Shown here: piece by piece, positions 1 to 8,445 of the stretch | Position numbering within the stretch: the first letter of the stretch is position 1 | Layout of the letters: each line of letters starts with the position of its first letter | From: Actinoallomurus spadix | Lineage (GTDB): Bacteria > Actinomycetota > Actinomycetes > Streptosporangiales > Streptosporangiaceae | Length of the DNA: 64,000 nucleotides | Assembly (NCBI RefSeq): GCF_024055725.1 | Contig: NZ_JAMXMX010000025.1 | Span: forward strand, 1-64,000 | Direction: 5' to 3' | Position numbers and translations under genes: made by a program | Notes under the pieces: generated by a model | The model's database searches: none | Seen by the model: only the letters and a program-made list of their open reading frames with translations | Told to the model about the DNA's origin: nothing

Positions 1-121
1 TTCTGGTGGGGGGGGCCGGCCCGGTTGCCGGGGGGGGGCCGCCGAGGTACAGCCAGCACTACCCCGGAACTCCCGCCTGCGGTATCGATTCGTGAGGCCG
101 CCCCTACATAACGTGATCGCC

Positions 122-1279
122 ATGAGCGAGCAACGTTTCCGCAAGGGCCGGCGTCTCACCGGCATCGTCACGCTGAGCTGCCTCGGCCTCCTCGGCGGCC
201 TCGTCGCGCCGAGCGGCGCGCTCGCGGCGCGCACCACGCGAAGCGGCGACGCCGTGCAGCAGCACCTGACCCGCCTCGTCCGCGACGACGGCTTCCCCGC
301 GGCGCTGGCCTCCGTACGAGACCGCGACGGGCGCTTCCACGACTACACCGCGGGCGTCGGCGACCTGAAGACCCGGGCCGGAGTGCCGGCCGACGGATAC
401 GTCCGCATCGGCAGCAACACCAAGACCTTCACCGCCGTCGTCGTCCTGCAACTGGCCGGCGAGGGCCGGATCCGCCTCGACGAGCCGATCGAGACGTACC
501 TGCCGAACCTCGTCCGCGGTGACGGCATCGACGGCCGCCACATCACCGTGCGGCAGTTGCTCCAGCACACCAGCGGCCTGCCCAGTTACACCAACATCAT
601 GGCGAAGGGCATCCTGCCCTTCCGGCACCGGTACTTCGAGCCCCGCGAACTGCTCGACCTCGCCCTCGCCCAGAAGTCCGAGTTCGCCCCGGGAACGAAG
701 TGGGCGTACAGCAACACCAACTACGTCGTCGCCGGGCTGCTCGCCGAGAAGGTCACCGGCCGGCCGATCAACGAGGAGATCACCCGGCGGGTGATCGACC
801 GCATCGGGCTGCGCCACACCTACTTCCCCGCCGTCGGCGACCAGACGATCCGCGACCCGCACCTCCACGGGTACCACCACGACGACCCGAAGGCGCCGCT
901 GACCGACGTCACCGAGATGGACCCGTCCATGGGCTGGGCGGCCGGTGAGCTGATCTCCACGCCGAGCGACGTCGACCGTTTCTTCACGGCCCTCCTCGCC
1001 GGCCGGCTGCTCGCCCCGGCACAGCTGAAGGAGATGCGCACGACCGTCCCCGCGCCCGACTTCGGTACCGGGGTGCGGTACGGCCTCGGCCTGACGAGCA
1101 CCCCGCTGAGCTGCGGCGGTCTCGTCTGGGGCCACGGGGGTGACATCGACGGGTTCGCGACGGTCAACGGCGCGACCGAGGACGGCCGCGCCGCGACCAT
1201 CGCGGTCACCGAACTGCCCGCCGGCGCCTCCCAGCAGAGCCACCTCGACGCGGCCCTCGACACGGCCCTCTGCCACTGA
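122..1279 (+). CDS. Secreted serine hydrolase (beta-lactamase/DD-peptidase family)
   Basis: This 385-residue protein belongs to the class C beta-lactamase / D-alanyl-D-alanine carboxypeptidase fold and should act outside the membrane on a peptide or ester substrate. The start at 122 puts a basic stretch and a hydrophobic signal segment ending near ALAA at the N-terminus; an in-frame ATG at 92 would add ten residues that do not look like a leader. The family motifs are all visible: SxxK as SNTK in RIGSNTKTF, the YxN motif as YSN in WAYSNTNY, and the HxG motif as HGG in WGHGGDIDG. A strong hairpin follows the stop, so it looks monocistronic. The substrate cannot be told from the sequence. Confidence 0.88.
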   Translation: MSEQRFRKGRRLTGIVTLSCLGLLGGLVAPSGALAARTTRSGDAVQQHLTRLVRDDGFPAALASVRDRDGRFHDYTAGVGDLKTRAGVPADGYVRIGSNTKTFTAVVVLQLAGEGRIRLDEPIETYLPNLVRGDGIDGRHITVRQLLQHTSGLPSYTNIMAKGILPFRHRYFEPRELLDLALAQKSEFAPGTKWAYSNTNYVVAGLLAEKVTGRPINEEITRRVIDRIGLRHTYFPAVGDQTIRDPHLHGYHHDDPKAPLTDVTEMDPSMGWAAGELISTPSDVDRFFTALLAGRLLAPAQLKEMRTTVPAPDFGTGVRYGLGLTSTPLSCGGLVWGHGGDIDGFATVNGATEDGRAATIAVTELPAGASQQSHLDAALDTALCH

Positions 1280-1295
1280 CCGCTCCGGCACCTCG

Positions 1296-1349
1296 CGGTG
1301 TCGTACGCCGGCCGGCGGTCAGGGGCCCGCCGGCCGACGTACGACACCG
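1296..1349. terminator. Strong hairpin terminator after the serine hydrolase
   Basis: Arms 1296-1318 and 1327-1349 pair at 22 of 23 positions around an 8-nt loop. The hairpin starts 17 bp after the stop of the serine hydrolase and ends before the ribosome site of the next gene. There is no U-run, as is usual in high-GC actinomycetes. Confidence 0.75.
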
Positions 1350-1421
1350 TGGGCGATCACCCGGTCCCGGGGATCGCGTGACAGGGTCTGCGGAAGATCA
1401 CAAAAGAAGGGCACGGCGCTC

Positions 1422-2225
1422 ATGACGTTCACCGGTTCGGTCCAGTACTCGATGGATCTGATCGGCATCTTCGCCTTCGCGCTGTCCGGCGCGTTCCTCG
1501 CAGTGCGCAAGGACTTCGACGTGTTCGGGACGATCATCCTCGCCGAGGTGGCGGGCCTGGGCGGCGGACTGTTCCGGGACCTCGTCCTCGGGGTCAAGCC
1601 CGTCGCGTTCACCGACCCCGGCTACTACTCGGCGCCCGTCATCGCGGCGCTGATCGTGTTCTTCAGCTCCCGGATCCACCGGCACGCGCGGCTGTCCGAC
1701 GTCTTCGACACCTGCGACATGGCGGCCCTCGCCCTGTTCGGCGTCACCGGCACGGTCAAGTCCCTCGGCCACGGCTTCGGCACCGTCCCCGCCGTCACGC
1801 TCGGCCTCGCCAGCGCCGTGGGCGGCGGCGTGCTCAGCAGCGTGCTGGCGATCCAGGTTCCCGCGCTGTTCCAGTGGACGCGCGACCTTTATCTCCTGCC
1901 CGCCCTGACGGGCGCGGTACTGGTGGCCGTGTTCCGGCTCGCCGGAGTTCTGAACGGCGGGACCGCCATGGCCGCCGCCGTCTGCGCCATCGGCCTGCGG
2001 CTGATCTCCATGTACTTCGGCTGGCACACCCCGCGCGCGTACGTCTGGCGCAATCCGTTCGCCGGGATGCGCCAGCAGGTCGTGCCCGCCGGCCGCACGT
2101 CCCTCGGCGGCCTCGTCGGCGGCCCGGGCGGCACCGGCGGCCCGCCGTACGGGTCACCGTACGGGTCGCCGGACGCGGAGCACACGGTCATGACCTTCCG
2201 GCTGGACGACCGGGATTCGCGGTGA
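1422..2225 (+). CDS. TRIC-type cation channel / UPF0126 membrane protein
   Basis: A 267-residue polytopic membrane protein of the prokaryotic TRIC (UPF0126, YicG-like) family. It begins with an amphipathic/TM segment (MDLIGIFAFALSGAFLA) followed by the glycine-rich GLGGGLFRDLVLG turn. The same pattern recurs in the second half (GLASAVGGGVLSSVLAIQ), giving the two-repeat, roughly seven-helix layout of the family. The ATG at 1422 has an AAGAAGG ribosome site; the open frame runs further upstream, but that part would be hydrophilic and Arg/Pro-rich, so I reject it. The last 50 residues are a Gly/Pro-rich cytoplasmic tail. Family members are reported to conduct K+; the cell role here is unknown. 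Confidence 0.85.
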   Translation: MTFTGSVQYSMDLIGIFAFALSGAFLAVRKDFDVFGTIILAEVAGLGGGLFRDLVLGVKPVAFTDPGYYSAPVIAALIVFFSSRIHRHARLSDVFDTCDMAALALFGVTGTVKSLGHGFGTVPAVTLGLASAVGGGVLSSVLAIQVPALFQWTRDLYLLPALTGAVLVAVFRLAGVLNGGTAMAAAVCAIGLRLISMYFGWHTPRAYVWRNPFAGMRQQVVPAGRTSLGGLVGGPGGTGGPPYGSPYGSPDAEHTVMTFRLDDRDSR

Positions 2226-2286
2226 CGACGGTCATCTTTATTTCGGTCATCCGCGCCGAAAAGGAACGCCAAGAGTGGCGTTATTC

Positions 2287-2310
2287 ACACACTCAGTAAT
2301 AAACGTGTGT
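2287..2310. terminator. Weak hairpin between convergent genes
   Basis: ACACAC (2287-2292) can pair with GTGTGT (2305-2310) across a 12-nt AT-rich loop. It lies in the 113-bp AT-richer gap between the converging TRIC and P450 genes. It could end either transcript, but the stem is short. Confidence 0.3.
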
Positions 2311-2338
2311 TGCATCAATCACATGGGTGGCCGATGGT

Positions 2339-3592
2339 TCATGTCAGCGCCGCCCCATCCGCTTCGGGCGCCGAATGCCGGTGCGGAGACGAGTCCCAGG
2401 CGACCGGCAGGCGGTCCACGCCGTACACCGCCGAGCGCTCGCGGGTCGGCACCTCGTCCGCGGCGACGGCCAGGCGCAGGTCCGGGAAACGGCCGAACAG
2501 CGCGGTCAGCGCGATGCGCAGCTCGGCCCGGGCGAGGTGCTGGCCGAGGCACTGGTGGACCCCGTGCCCGAAGGCGAGGTGCCCGACGGAGGAGCGGCCC
2601 AGGTCGAGGGCGTCCGGGTCGGCGAACCGCGCCGGGTCCCGGTTCGCGACCGGCAGCGCGAGCACGACCGTCTCACCGGCCGCGATGACCTGGCCGTCGA
2701 TCTCGACGTCGGCGAGCGCGGTCCGCCGCACGTCGAACTGCAGGATCGACAGGTAGCGCAGCAGCTCCTCGACCGCGCGCCCGGCGCCGTCGGCGTCCGC
2801 GCTCAGGCGCGCACGCTCGGCCGGGTTCGTGAGCAGCACGAACGTCCCCAGGGCGAGCATGCTCGACGTCGGCAGGTGCCCGGTGGCCAGCAGCACCATG
2901 CCGAGATTGGTGAGCTCCTCGTCGGTCAGGTCACCGGTGGCGACGGCGTGCGCGAGCAGGCCGTCCTCGGCCCCCATGACCGTGCCGGCGCGCAGCCGCC
3001 CGATGAGGCCGCGTACGGTCCCGGTGATCGACATGACGGCCTCGACCGCGCGTTCGGGAGTGGAGTCCAGGTCGTTCATCACCGCGGTGGCCGCCTGGAT
3101 CGCGTGCCGGTCCTCCGCGGGCACGCCCAGGAGTTCGCAGATGACCAGGGCCGGGACCGGTACGGCGAACGCCGTGACGAGGTCGGCGGGCGAGCCGCCG
3201 TCCGCCATCGCGTCGAGGGCCTGTCCGGTGTACCGGCGGATCGCCGGCGTGAGCTCCGCGACGCGCCGGGGCCCGAAGTGGGCGCTGAGCAGGCGGCGGT
3301 ACCGGGTGTGCTCGGGCGGGTCCATGTGCGGGAAGATGCCCGGTTCCGCCGGTGTCGGCCGCTCGTGCGCGCGTTCGCGGCCGACGGGCTGGTGGAGCAG
3401 CTCGCGCCGGGTGCTGAAGCGCGGGTCGGCGAGGATCGCTCGGGTGACGGAGTACCCGGTGGCCACCCAGCCGAGGTGCCCGTCCGGGTAGGCCAGGCGG
3501 CTGAGCGGGGGACGTCGCCGCAGCTCGACGGGTGGGTCGAAGGGGGTGGGCCGATCGGTCTCCAGCGGACTGGCCGCCCGGTCATCGATCAT
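2339..3592 (-). CDS. Cytochrome P450 with an atypical I-helix
   Basis: A 417-residue soluble bacterial class I P450 that should hydroxylate or otherwise oxidise a small molecule using ferredoxin-delivered electrons. The heme loop is FGHGVHQCLG with the thiolate Cys at about residue 348. The K-helix ExxR is EELLR, and the C-helix motif is MDPPEHTRYRRLL. The I-helix reads LLATGHLPTSSM: the acid-alcohol pair normally seen (AGxET or AGxDT) is replaced by L-P before the Thr. The gene is transcribed away from the FAD monooxygenase at 3843 across a 250-bp shared promoter region, so it is probably a tailoring enzyme of the adjacent biosynthetic run. No ferredoxin gene is adjacent. Confidence 0.9.
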   Translation of the reverse strand: MIDDRAASPLETDRPTPFDPPVELRRRPPLSRLAYPDGHLGWVATGYSVTRAILADPRFSTRRELLHQPVGRERAHERPTPAEPGIFPHMDPPEHTRYRRLLSAHFGPRRVAELTPAIRRYTGQALDAMADGGSPADLVTAFAVPVPALVICELLGVPAEDRHAIQAATAVMNDLDSTPERAVEAVMSITGTVRGLIGRLRAGTVMGAEDGLLAHAVATGDLTDEELTNLGMVLLATGHLPTSSMLALGTFVLLTNPAERARLSADADGAGRAVEELLRYLSILQFDVRRTALADVEIDGQVIAAGETVVLALPVANRDPARFADPDALDLGRSSVGHLAFGHGVHQCLGQHLARAELRIALTALFGRFPDLRLAVAADEVPTRERSAVYGVDRLPVAWDSSPHRHSAPEADGAALT

Positions 3593-3666
3593 CCGACCAC
3601 CTCCCGCCGGCCCCGGGCACGACCGCCCAGGGCGTGATCATCAGCGCGGCTGATTATGCATGACAA

Positions 3667-3700
3667 GTCGGAAAAAACACACCACTAGTCATTTCCGGAC
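3667..3700. promoter_or_regulatory. Inverted repeat in the divergent P450/FAD-monooxygenase promoter region
   Basis: GTCGGAAA (3667-3674) and TTTCCGGAC (3692-3700) form an imperfect inverted repeat across 17 bp, in the 250-bp gap between the divergent P450 and FAD monooxygenase genes. This AT-richer gap holds no supported gene and must carry both promoters. The repeat is a candidate operator; no regulator can be assigned. Confidence 0.35.
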
Positions 3701-3842
3701 CGCCCGATTAGCATCGGCGCTGACCGAACGGACACATCTTCTGACACGCAGGGCGAACGGGCCGTCGCGAATGTCGCCGGTCCGTGATCGGCGACCCGGC
3801 GTTCCCTCCATAGGCTCACTGTCCTCCCTTATAGAGGTTTTA

Positions 3843-5372
3843 ATGGCAGTTCGGCATGCTCAGGTGGCGGTTGTCGGCGGTGGACCGGTGGGGCTCATGC
3901 TCGCCTGCGAGGTGGCCCTCCACGACGTACCCGTGGTCGTCCTCGAACGACTGCCCGCGATCGAATGGCGCCCGAAGGCCGAGGGCATCACCGGCCGGGC
4001 CGTCGACATCATGGACCGTCGCGGCCTCATGCTCGGGGTCACCGAGACCCCCACCACGCCGCCGACGCCCGAGCAGCAGGCCCGCGTCGCCGCCGGTGAG
4101 CGGCGGCCCGACAGCCTGCTGCCCAAGGAGTTCCCCGGCGCGCGGCACTTCGCCAGCATGTTCCTGCTCCGCCCCGAGTCACCGGACCTGCTCGTGCCCC
4201 AGCAACTACTGGAGGAGGACCTGGCCCGGCGCGCCACGGAGCTGGGCGTCGACGTGCGCCGCGGCCACACGGTCACCGGGTACGCCCAGGATGACGACGG
4301 CGTACGCATCGACGTCGAGGGCCCCGACGGGCCGTACACGCTGGAGGCCGAGTGGCTGGCCGGCTGCGACGGCGGCCGGAGCACGATCCGGAAGCTGTCC
4401 GGCATCGCGTTCCCCGGCACGGACGGGATCACGACCGGGTACCGCGCCTTCGCCGAGATCGACGACCCCGACTTCCACCTGCCCGGGTGGTTCCGCAAGG
4501 ACGCCGGGCTCCTGGTGTACGAGGAGGGGCCGGCCCGGTTCATCACGCTCGAGTTCGACGGGCCACCGGTGAACCGGGACGCGCCGATCACGATCGAGGA
4601 GTTCCAGGGCGCGCTGCGGCGGCTGAGCGGCACCAAGGTGACGGTCACCTCGATCTCGAAGATCACCCGGTTCACCGACAACGCGCGGCAGGCGGAGACC
4701 TACCGCAGCGGGCGGGTCCTGCTCGTCGGCGACGCCGCGCACGTCCATTCGCATTGGAGCGGTCCAGGACTGCGGCTCGGGCTCGGCGACGCCGTCAACG
4801 TCGGCTGGAAGCTCGCCGCGGTCGCCCGCGGCCGGTGCGACGAGAGCCTGCTCGACACCTACACCTCCGAGCGGCACCCGATCGGCGCGCAGACCCTGGA
4901 GATCCAGCGCGCCTCGATCGCGCTGATGCGGCCCGGCCCGCACGTCGACGCGCTGCGCCGGCTGCTCCGCGAACTCCTCCTCCGCGACGAGGCGAACCGG
5001 CAGCTCACCGCGCTCGTCGACGACCTGCACATCTCCTACGCCATGGGAGACTCCGCGCCCGCCACCCCGCTGGTCGGCCGGTACAGCCCCGATCTGCACC
5101 TGCGGCGCGCCGACGGCACCGTACGTGTCGCGGAACTGCAGCGGAACGGCCGGGCGCTGCTGCTCGACCTGCGCTCCGACCCGGAACTGCGCGCCCTCGC
5201 CGCGCCCTGGTCCGACCGGGTCGACGTGGTGACCGCCGAGTGCGACGACGCACCGGCCGACGCCCTGCTCATCCGGCCGGACGGCTTCGTCGCCTGGAGC
5301 ACGCCCGCCGACCCGGCCTCGCTGCCGGACGCCCTCGCCCGCTGGTTCGGCGCGCCCGCCGCGACCGCCTGA
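3843..5372 (+). CDS. FAD-dependent aromatic monooxygenase (PHBH fold)
   Basis: A 509-residue flavin hydroxylase of the p-hydroxybenzoate-hydroxylase type common in aromatic polyketide clusters. The N-terminal Rossmann motif is VGGGPVGLMLACEVA, followed by VVVLER; the second FAD motif starts GDAAHVHSHW and ends GDAVNVGWKLAA. The usual P-x-G-G-Q-G core of that second motif is altered to SGPGLRLGLGDAV, so the pyrophosphate loop is atypical. The C-terminal thioredoxin-like domain of larger family members is present (about residues 400-509). I chose the ATG at 3843 because AGAGG lies 5 bp upstream and the flavin fold starts at once; upstream in-frame sequence is low in protein character. It opens the rightward biosynthetic run and probably hydroxylates the PKS-derived aromatic unit. 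Confidence 0.85.
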   Translation: MAVRHAQVAVVGGGPVGLMLACEVALHDVPVVVLERLPAIEWRPKAEGITGRAVDIMDRRGLMLGVTETPTTPPTPEQQARVAAGERRPDSLLPKEFPGARHFASMFLLRPESPDLLVPQQLLEEDLARRATELGVDVRRGHTVTGYAQDDDGVRIDVEGPDGPYTLEAEWLAGCDGGRSTIRKLSGIAFPGTDGITTGYRAFAEIDDPDFHLPGWFRKDAGLLVYEEGPARFITLEFDGPPVNRDAPITIEEFQGALRRLSGTKVTVTSISKITRFTDNARQAETYRSGRVLLVGDAAHVHSHWSGPGLRLGLGDAVNVGWKLAAVARGRCDESLLDTYTSERHPIGAQTLEIQRASIALMRPGPHVDALRRLLRELLLRDEANRQLTALVDDLHISYAMGDSAPATPLVGRYSPDLHLRRADGTVRVAELQRNGRALLLDLRSDPELRALAAPWSDRVDVVTAECDDAPADALLIRPDGFVAWSTPADPASLPDALARWFGAPAATA

Positions 5373-5433
5373 GACGCCCCCGCGAATCCCTGAGAGAGAC
5401 CAACCCAGCCGCTGCACGCCATCGGAGGCCGGA

Positions 5434-6279
5434 GTGAGTGACCCCAGCCTGACCACCTTGACCACGCTCCCCGCGTCGAGCCCGGTCGACGCCGCGATCG
5501 AGGTGGTCGACCGCGACGGAGCGGTGATCATCGAGGACTTCCTCGACGCCGGCACGCTCCGCGGGCTGTGGGCCGACCTCGGCCCGGACCTCGAACGCCA
5601 GGCGGACGGCGACGGACGCCTCGTCAGCGAGAAGACCCGCATCCTCCCCGGCCTGGTCCGCCGGTCCGCGCACTCGATGACCATCATGCGGCAGCCGCAC
5701 TTCCTCGGCCTCGCCCGGCACTTCCTGCAGCGCCCGGTGAAGGCGTGGCTCGGCGAGCAGCGCGTGGAGTTCGTCCCGACGATCCAGCTCGGCATCTCCC
5801 GGGCGATCCAGACCTGGCCCGGCGTGCCGATCCAGGCCCTGCACCGGGACGACACCGCCCACCTGCGCACCCACCCGGGCCCGGAGAGCCGGGTCCAGGT
5901 CATGGTGGCCGCGAGCGAGTTCAGCGCGCGCACGGGCGCGACCCGGGTGATCCCCGGCAGCCACCGGTGGGACGACGAACGCGCGCCCCGCGACGAGGAG
6001 GCGGTGCCCGCCGCGATGCGGACCGGCTCCGCGCTGCTGTGGCTCGGCAGCACCTACCACGGCGCCGGCGTCAACACCTCCGACGGGCCCCGCACCGGCC
6101 TGTCGTACGCCTACGACCTCGGCAACCTCCGCCAGGAGGAGAACCAGTACCTGTCCGTGCCGCTGGACGTCGTCCGCGGCTACCCCGAGGACATCCAGCG
6201 GCTCCTCGGCTACGAGGCGTGCCCGCCGATGTGCGGGCTCCACGAGCTGAGCGACCCGATGCTCCTGCTCCGGCGCTGA
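5434..6279 (+). CDS. Phytanoyl-CoA dioxygenase (PhyH) family Fe(II)/2-oxoglutarate oxygenase
   Basis: A 281-residue non-heme iron oxygenase of the PhyH family. The metal site is visible as HRD (ALHRDDTAHL) with the distal His in STYHGAGVN, and the 2-oxoglutarate-binding Arg follows in GPRTGLSYAY. It starts at GTG 5434, with GGAGG 5 bp upstream, 61 bp after the FAD monooxygenase, and is followed 12 bp later by the first KSIII-like gene, so it belongs to the same transcript. Relatives hydroxylate or desaturate unactivated carbons and, in secondary metabolism, sometimes form ring ethers. Here it could act on the polyketide or the sugar part. Confidence 0.85.
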   Translation: MSDPSLTTLTTLPASSPVDAAIEVVDRDGAVIIEDFLDAGTLRGLWADLGPDLERQADGDGRLVSEKTRILPGLVRRSAHSMTIMRQPHFLGLARHFLQRPVKAWLGEQRVEFVPTIQLGISRAIQTWPGVPIQALHRDDTAHLRTHPGPESRVQVMVAASEFSARTGATRVIPGSHRWDDERAPRDEEAVPAAMRTGSALLWLGSTYHGAGVNTSDGPRTGLSYAYDLGNLRQEENQYLSVPLDVVRGYPEDIQRLLGYEACPPMCGLHELSDPMLLLRR

Positions 6280-6291
6280 GAGGAGGGACGG

Positions 6292-7329
6292 ATGCGCACT
6301 CCGCACATGTACCTGCGCAGCATCGGCGTCCACCTGCCCCCGGTGGTCACCATCGAGACGGCCGTCGCCGAGGGCCGCTACCCGGCCGACGAGGTGGAGT
6401 ACTTCCGGCTCGGCGGCGCGGCGGTGGCCGGCGACGTGCCCGCCCCGGAGCTGGCGCTGCGCGCCGCCCGGCAGGCGTTCGACCGCTCCGGCGGGCTGTC
6501 CCCGCGCGACCTGGACCTCATGCTGTACTCCGACGTCTGGCACCAGGGACCGGAGGGCTGGGAGCCGCAGTACTACCTGCAGCAGCACCTGGTCGGCGGC
6601 GACGTCCTCGCCGTCGAGATGCGGCACGGCTGCTGCGGGATGTTCAGCGCGCTGCAGCTCACCGCCGGGTACCTGCGGCCCGACGGCGGCACCGCGCTGC
6701 TCGTCGGCGCCGACAACCACGGCACCCCGCTCGTCGACCGGTGGCGGATGATCGAGGGCGCCGTGATGGGCGACGGCGGATGCGCGCTGCTGGTCACGAC
6801 CGAGGGCGGGTTCGCCGAGCTGCGATCGGTCAACGTGGTCGTGCTGCCGGAGGCCGAGGCCGTCAACGACGGTGGCGTCCCGATGTTCCCGCCGGACGCG
6901 ACCGTGGCGCGGCCCCTGGACTTCGCCGCGCGCAACCGGGAGTTCCGCAAGCGGCTGATCAACGGCAACGGCGCCGACGTCATGCTCGCCATCCAGAAGA
7001 CCCTCCTCGAACTGGTCGACCGGACCCTCCAGGAGGCGGACGTCACCCTCGACGACGTCGCGCGCGTGGCCTTCCCGCACGGCCGCTGGGACGACCTGGA
7101 GCACCGGGGCGTCAACTGGCTCGGCCTGACGATGGCCGACACCACCTGGGACTACGGGGCGCAGATCGGGCACCTCGGGGTCGGCGACCAGTTCGTGGCC
7201 CTCGACCACCTCCTGGCGACCGGCGCGCTGGCCGCCGGCGACCACGTGCTGCTCGTCGGGCTCGGCGCCGGGACCACCATGGCCTGCGCCGTGCTGCGGA
7301 TCCTCGACATCCCGCCGGAGTACCGGTGA
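6292..7329 (+). CDS. KSIII-like acyltransferase (Cys-His-Asp type), copy 1
   Basis: A 345-residue thiolase-fold protein related to FabH-type ketosynthase III. The nucleophile is Cys114 in RHGCCGMFSA. The FabH Asn loop is replaced by GHLGVGDQ, placing His294 and Asp299 five apart; this is the arrangement described for the DpsC and CerJ group of KSIII-like acyltransferases rather than for condensing enzymes. In clusters with iterative type I PKSs, such enzymes carry the finished aryl acid from the ACP to an alcohol, amine or second carrier. It lies directly upstream of a paralogue and the PKS. By inference it moves the orsellinate-type acyl group; a starter or extender role cannot be excluded. 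Confidence 0.85.
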   Translation: MRTPHMYLRSIGVHLPPVVTIETAVAEGRYPADEVEYFRLGGAAVAGDVPAPELALRAARQAFDRSGGLSPRDLDLMLYSDVWHQGPEGWEPQYYLQQHLVGGDVLAVEMRHGCCGMFSALQLTAGYLRPDGGTALLVGADNHGTPLVDRWRMIEGAVMGDGGCALLVTTEGGFAELRSVNVVVLPEAEAVNDGGVPMFPPDATVARPLDFAARNREFRKRLINGNGADVMLAIQKTLLELVDRTLQEADVTLDDVARVAFPHGRWDDLEHRGVNWLGLTMADTTWDYGAQIGHLGVGDQFVALDHLLATGALAAGDHVLLVGLGAGTTMACAVLRILDIPPEYR

Positions 7330-7383
7330 GCGGAGCCTTCCGGGGATCGGAACCGGCCGGAGATCGGACGACGGGGAGGCGGC

Positions 7384-8445
7384 ATGGAGACGGCGGACAT
7401 GTACATCAGCGGGGTCGGGTCGTACGTCCCCGCCCGGGTGAGCGTCGAGGACGCCGTGGCGGCGGGCCGGTACACCACCGAGGAGGTCGGGCTGCACGGG
7501 CTCGCCTCGGTCGCCGTCGCCGGTGACGTCCCGGCGCCGGAGATGGCGCTGCGCGCGGCGCGCGCCGCGGTGGCCCGCAGCGGGCGGTCCCCCGCCGAAC
7601 TGGACCTGCTCCTGTACACCTCGACGTGGCACCAGGGCCCCGAGGGCTGGCCGCCGCAGTCGTACGTGCAGCGGCATCTCGTCGGCGACGGGGTCCTGTC
7701 CACCCAGCTGAAGCAGGGCTGCAACGGCATGCTCACCGCCCTGGAGCTGGCCGCGTGCCACCTGCGGGCCGTGCCGGGGCGCCGGGCCGCGCTGCTGGTC
7801 ACCGCCGACAACTACGGCACCCCGCTGGTCGACCGGTGGCGGATGCTGCCGGGGGCCGTCGCCGGCGACGCGGGCAGCGCGGTGGTGCTCGACACCGAGC
7901 CGGGGTTCGCGCGGCTGGCGTCGGTGTGCACGCTGTCGGTGTCGCAGGCCGAGGAGATGCACCGCTGCGCCGAGCCGCTGTTCCCGCCCGGCATCCTCGA
8001 GGGCCGCACGGTCGACTTCGCCGCGCACAACGACGAGTTCCGCCGGCGCGCCGTCACCGAGGGCGACGGCACGAAGGTGCTGGTGACCCTCGACGAGCGG
8101 ATGGCCGAGGCGATCGACCAGGCACTGGCGGAGGCCGGGATCAAACCGGGAGACGTGACGCGGGTGGCGTGCATGAACACCTCCCGCGAGATCGCCGACC
8201 AGATCTGCGAGATGCGGCTGGGCGTTCCGGCGTCCCGGTCGGCCTGGGAGTTCGGCCGGACCATCGGCCACTGCGGGGCGAGCGACCAGGTCCTCGCGCT
8301 GGAGCACCTGGTCCGCACCGGCGGCCTGGGCCCCGGCGACCACCTGCTGATGTTCGGCTTCGGACCCGGCGTGACGATCTCCGCCGCGGTCGTGGAGGTA
8401 CTCGAGTCGCCCGTCTGGGCGCGAGCACGGGGAGGGGATGCGTGA
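7384..8445 (+). CDS. KSIII-like acyltransferase (Cys-His-Asp type), copy 2
   Basis: A 353-residue paralogue of the preceding gene, with the same opening (GVGSYVPARV versus SIGVHLPPVV) and the same WHQGPEGW motif. The nucleophile is Cys113 (KQGCNGMLTA), with His296 and Asp301 in GHCGASDQ. The FabH-type PHQAN segment is CMNTSREI here, so the second active-site His of condensing ketosynthases is missing, whereas copy 1 has FPHGRW at that place. This suggests the two copies differ in acceptor or donor. GGAG at 8431-8434 precedes the next start, and the stop overlaps the PKS start as TGATG, indicating translational coupling. Confidence 0.85.
   Translation: METADMYISGVGSYVPARVSVEDAVAAGRYTTEEVGLHGLASVAVAGDVPAPEMALRAARAAVARSGRSPAELDLLLYTSTWHQGPEGWPPQSYVQRHLVGDGVLSTQLKQGCNGMLTALELAACHLRAVPGRRAALLVTADNYGTPLVDRWRMLPGAVAGDAGSAVVLDTEPGFARLASVCTLSVSQAEEMHRCAEPLFPPGILEGRTVDFAAHNDEFRRRAVTEGDGTKVLVTLDERMAEAIDQALAEAGIKPGDVTRVACMNTSREIADQICEMRLGVPASRSAWEFGRTIGHCGASDQVLALEHLVRTGGLGPGDHLLMFGFGPGVTISAAVVEVLESPVWARARGGDA

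Noticed and set aside
3660-3842. N-terminal extension of the FAD monooxygenase from ATG 3660
   Set aside because: The extra 61 residues include Arg/Thr-rich sequence with no relation to flavin hydroxylases, and a ribosome site precedes the ATG at 3843.
5269-8343. A 1024-codon open frame on the minus strand opposite the hydroxylase, KSIII-like and PhyH genes
   Set aside because: It has the Arg/Gly/Val/His-rich composition of high-GC shadow frames, no domain motif and no ribosome site, and the plus-strand genes have clear family motifs.
6292-8445. Assignment of the KSIII-like pair to fatty-acid FabH
   Set aside because: Both lack the Asn of the condensing triad and carry GHxGxxDQ, and they sit in a PKS operon without fab genes.
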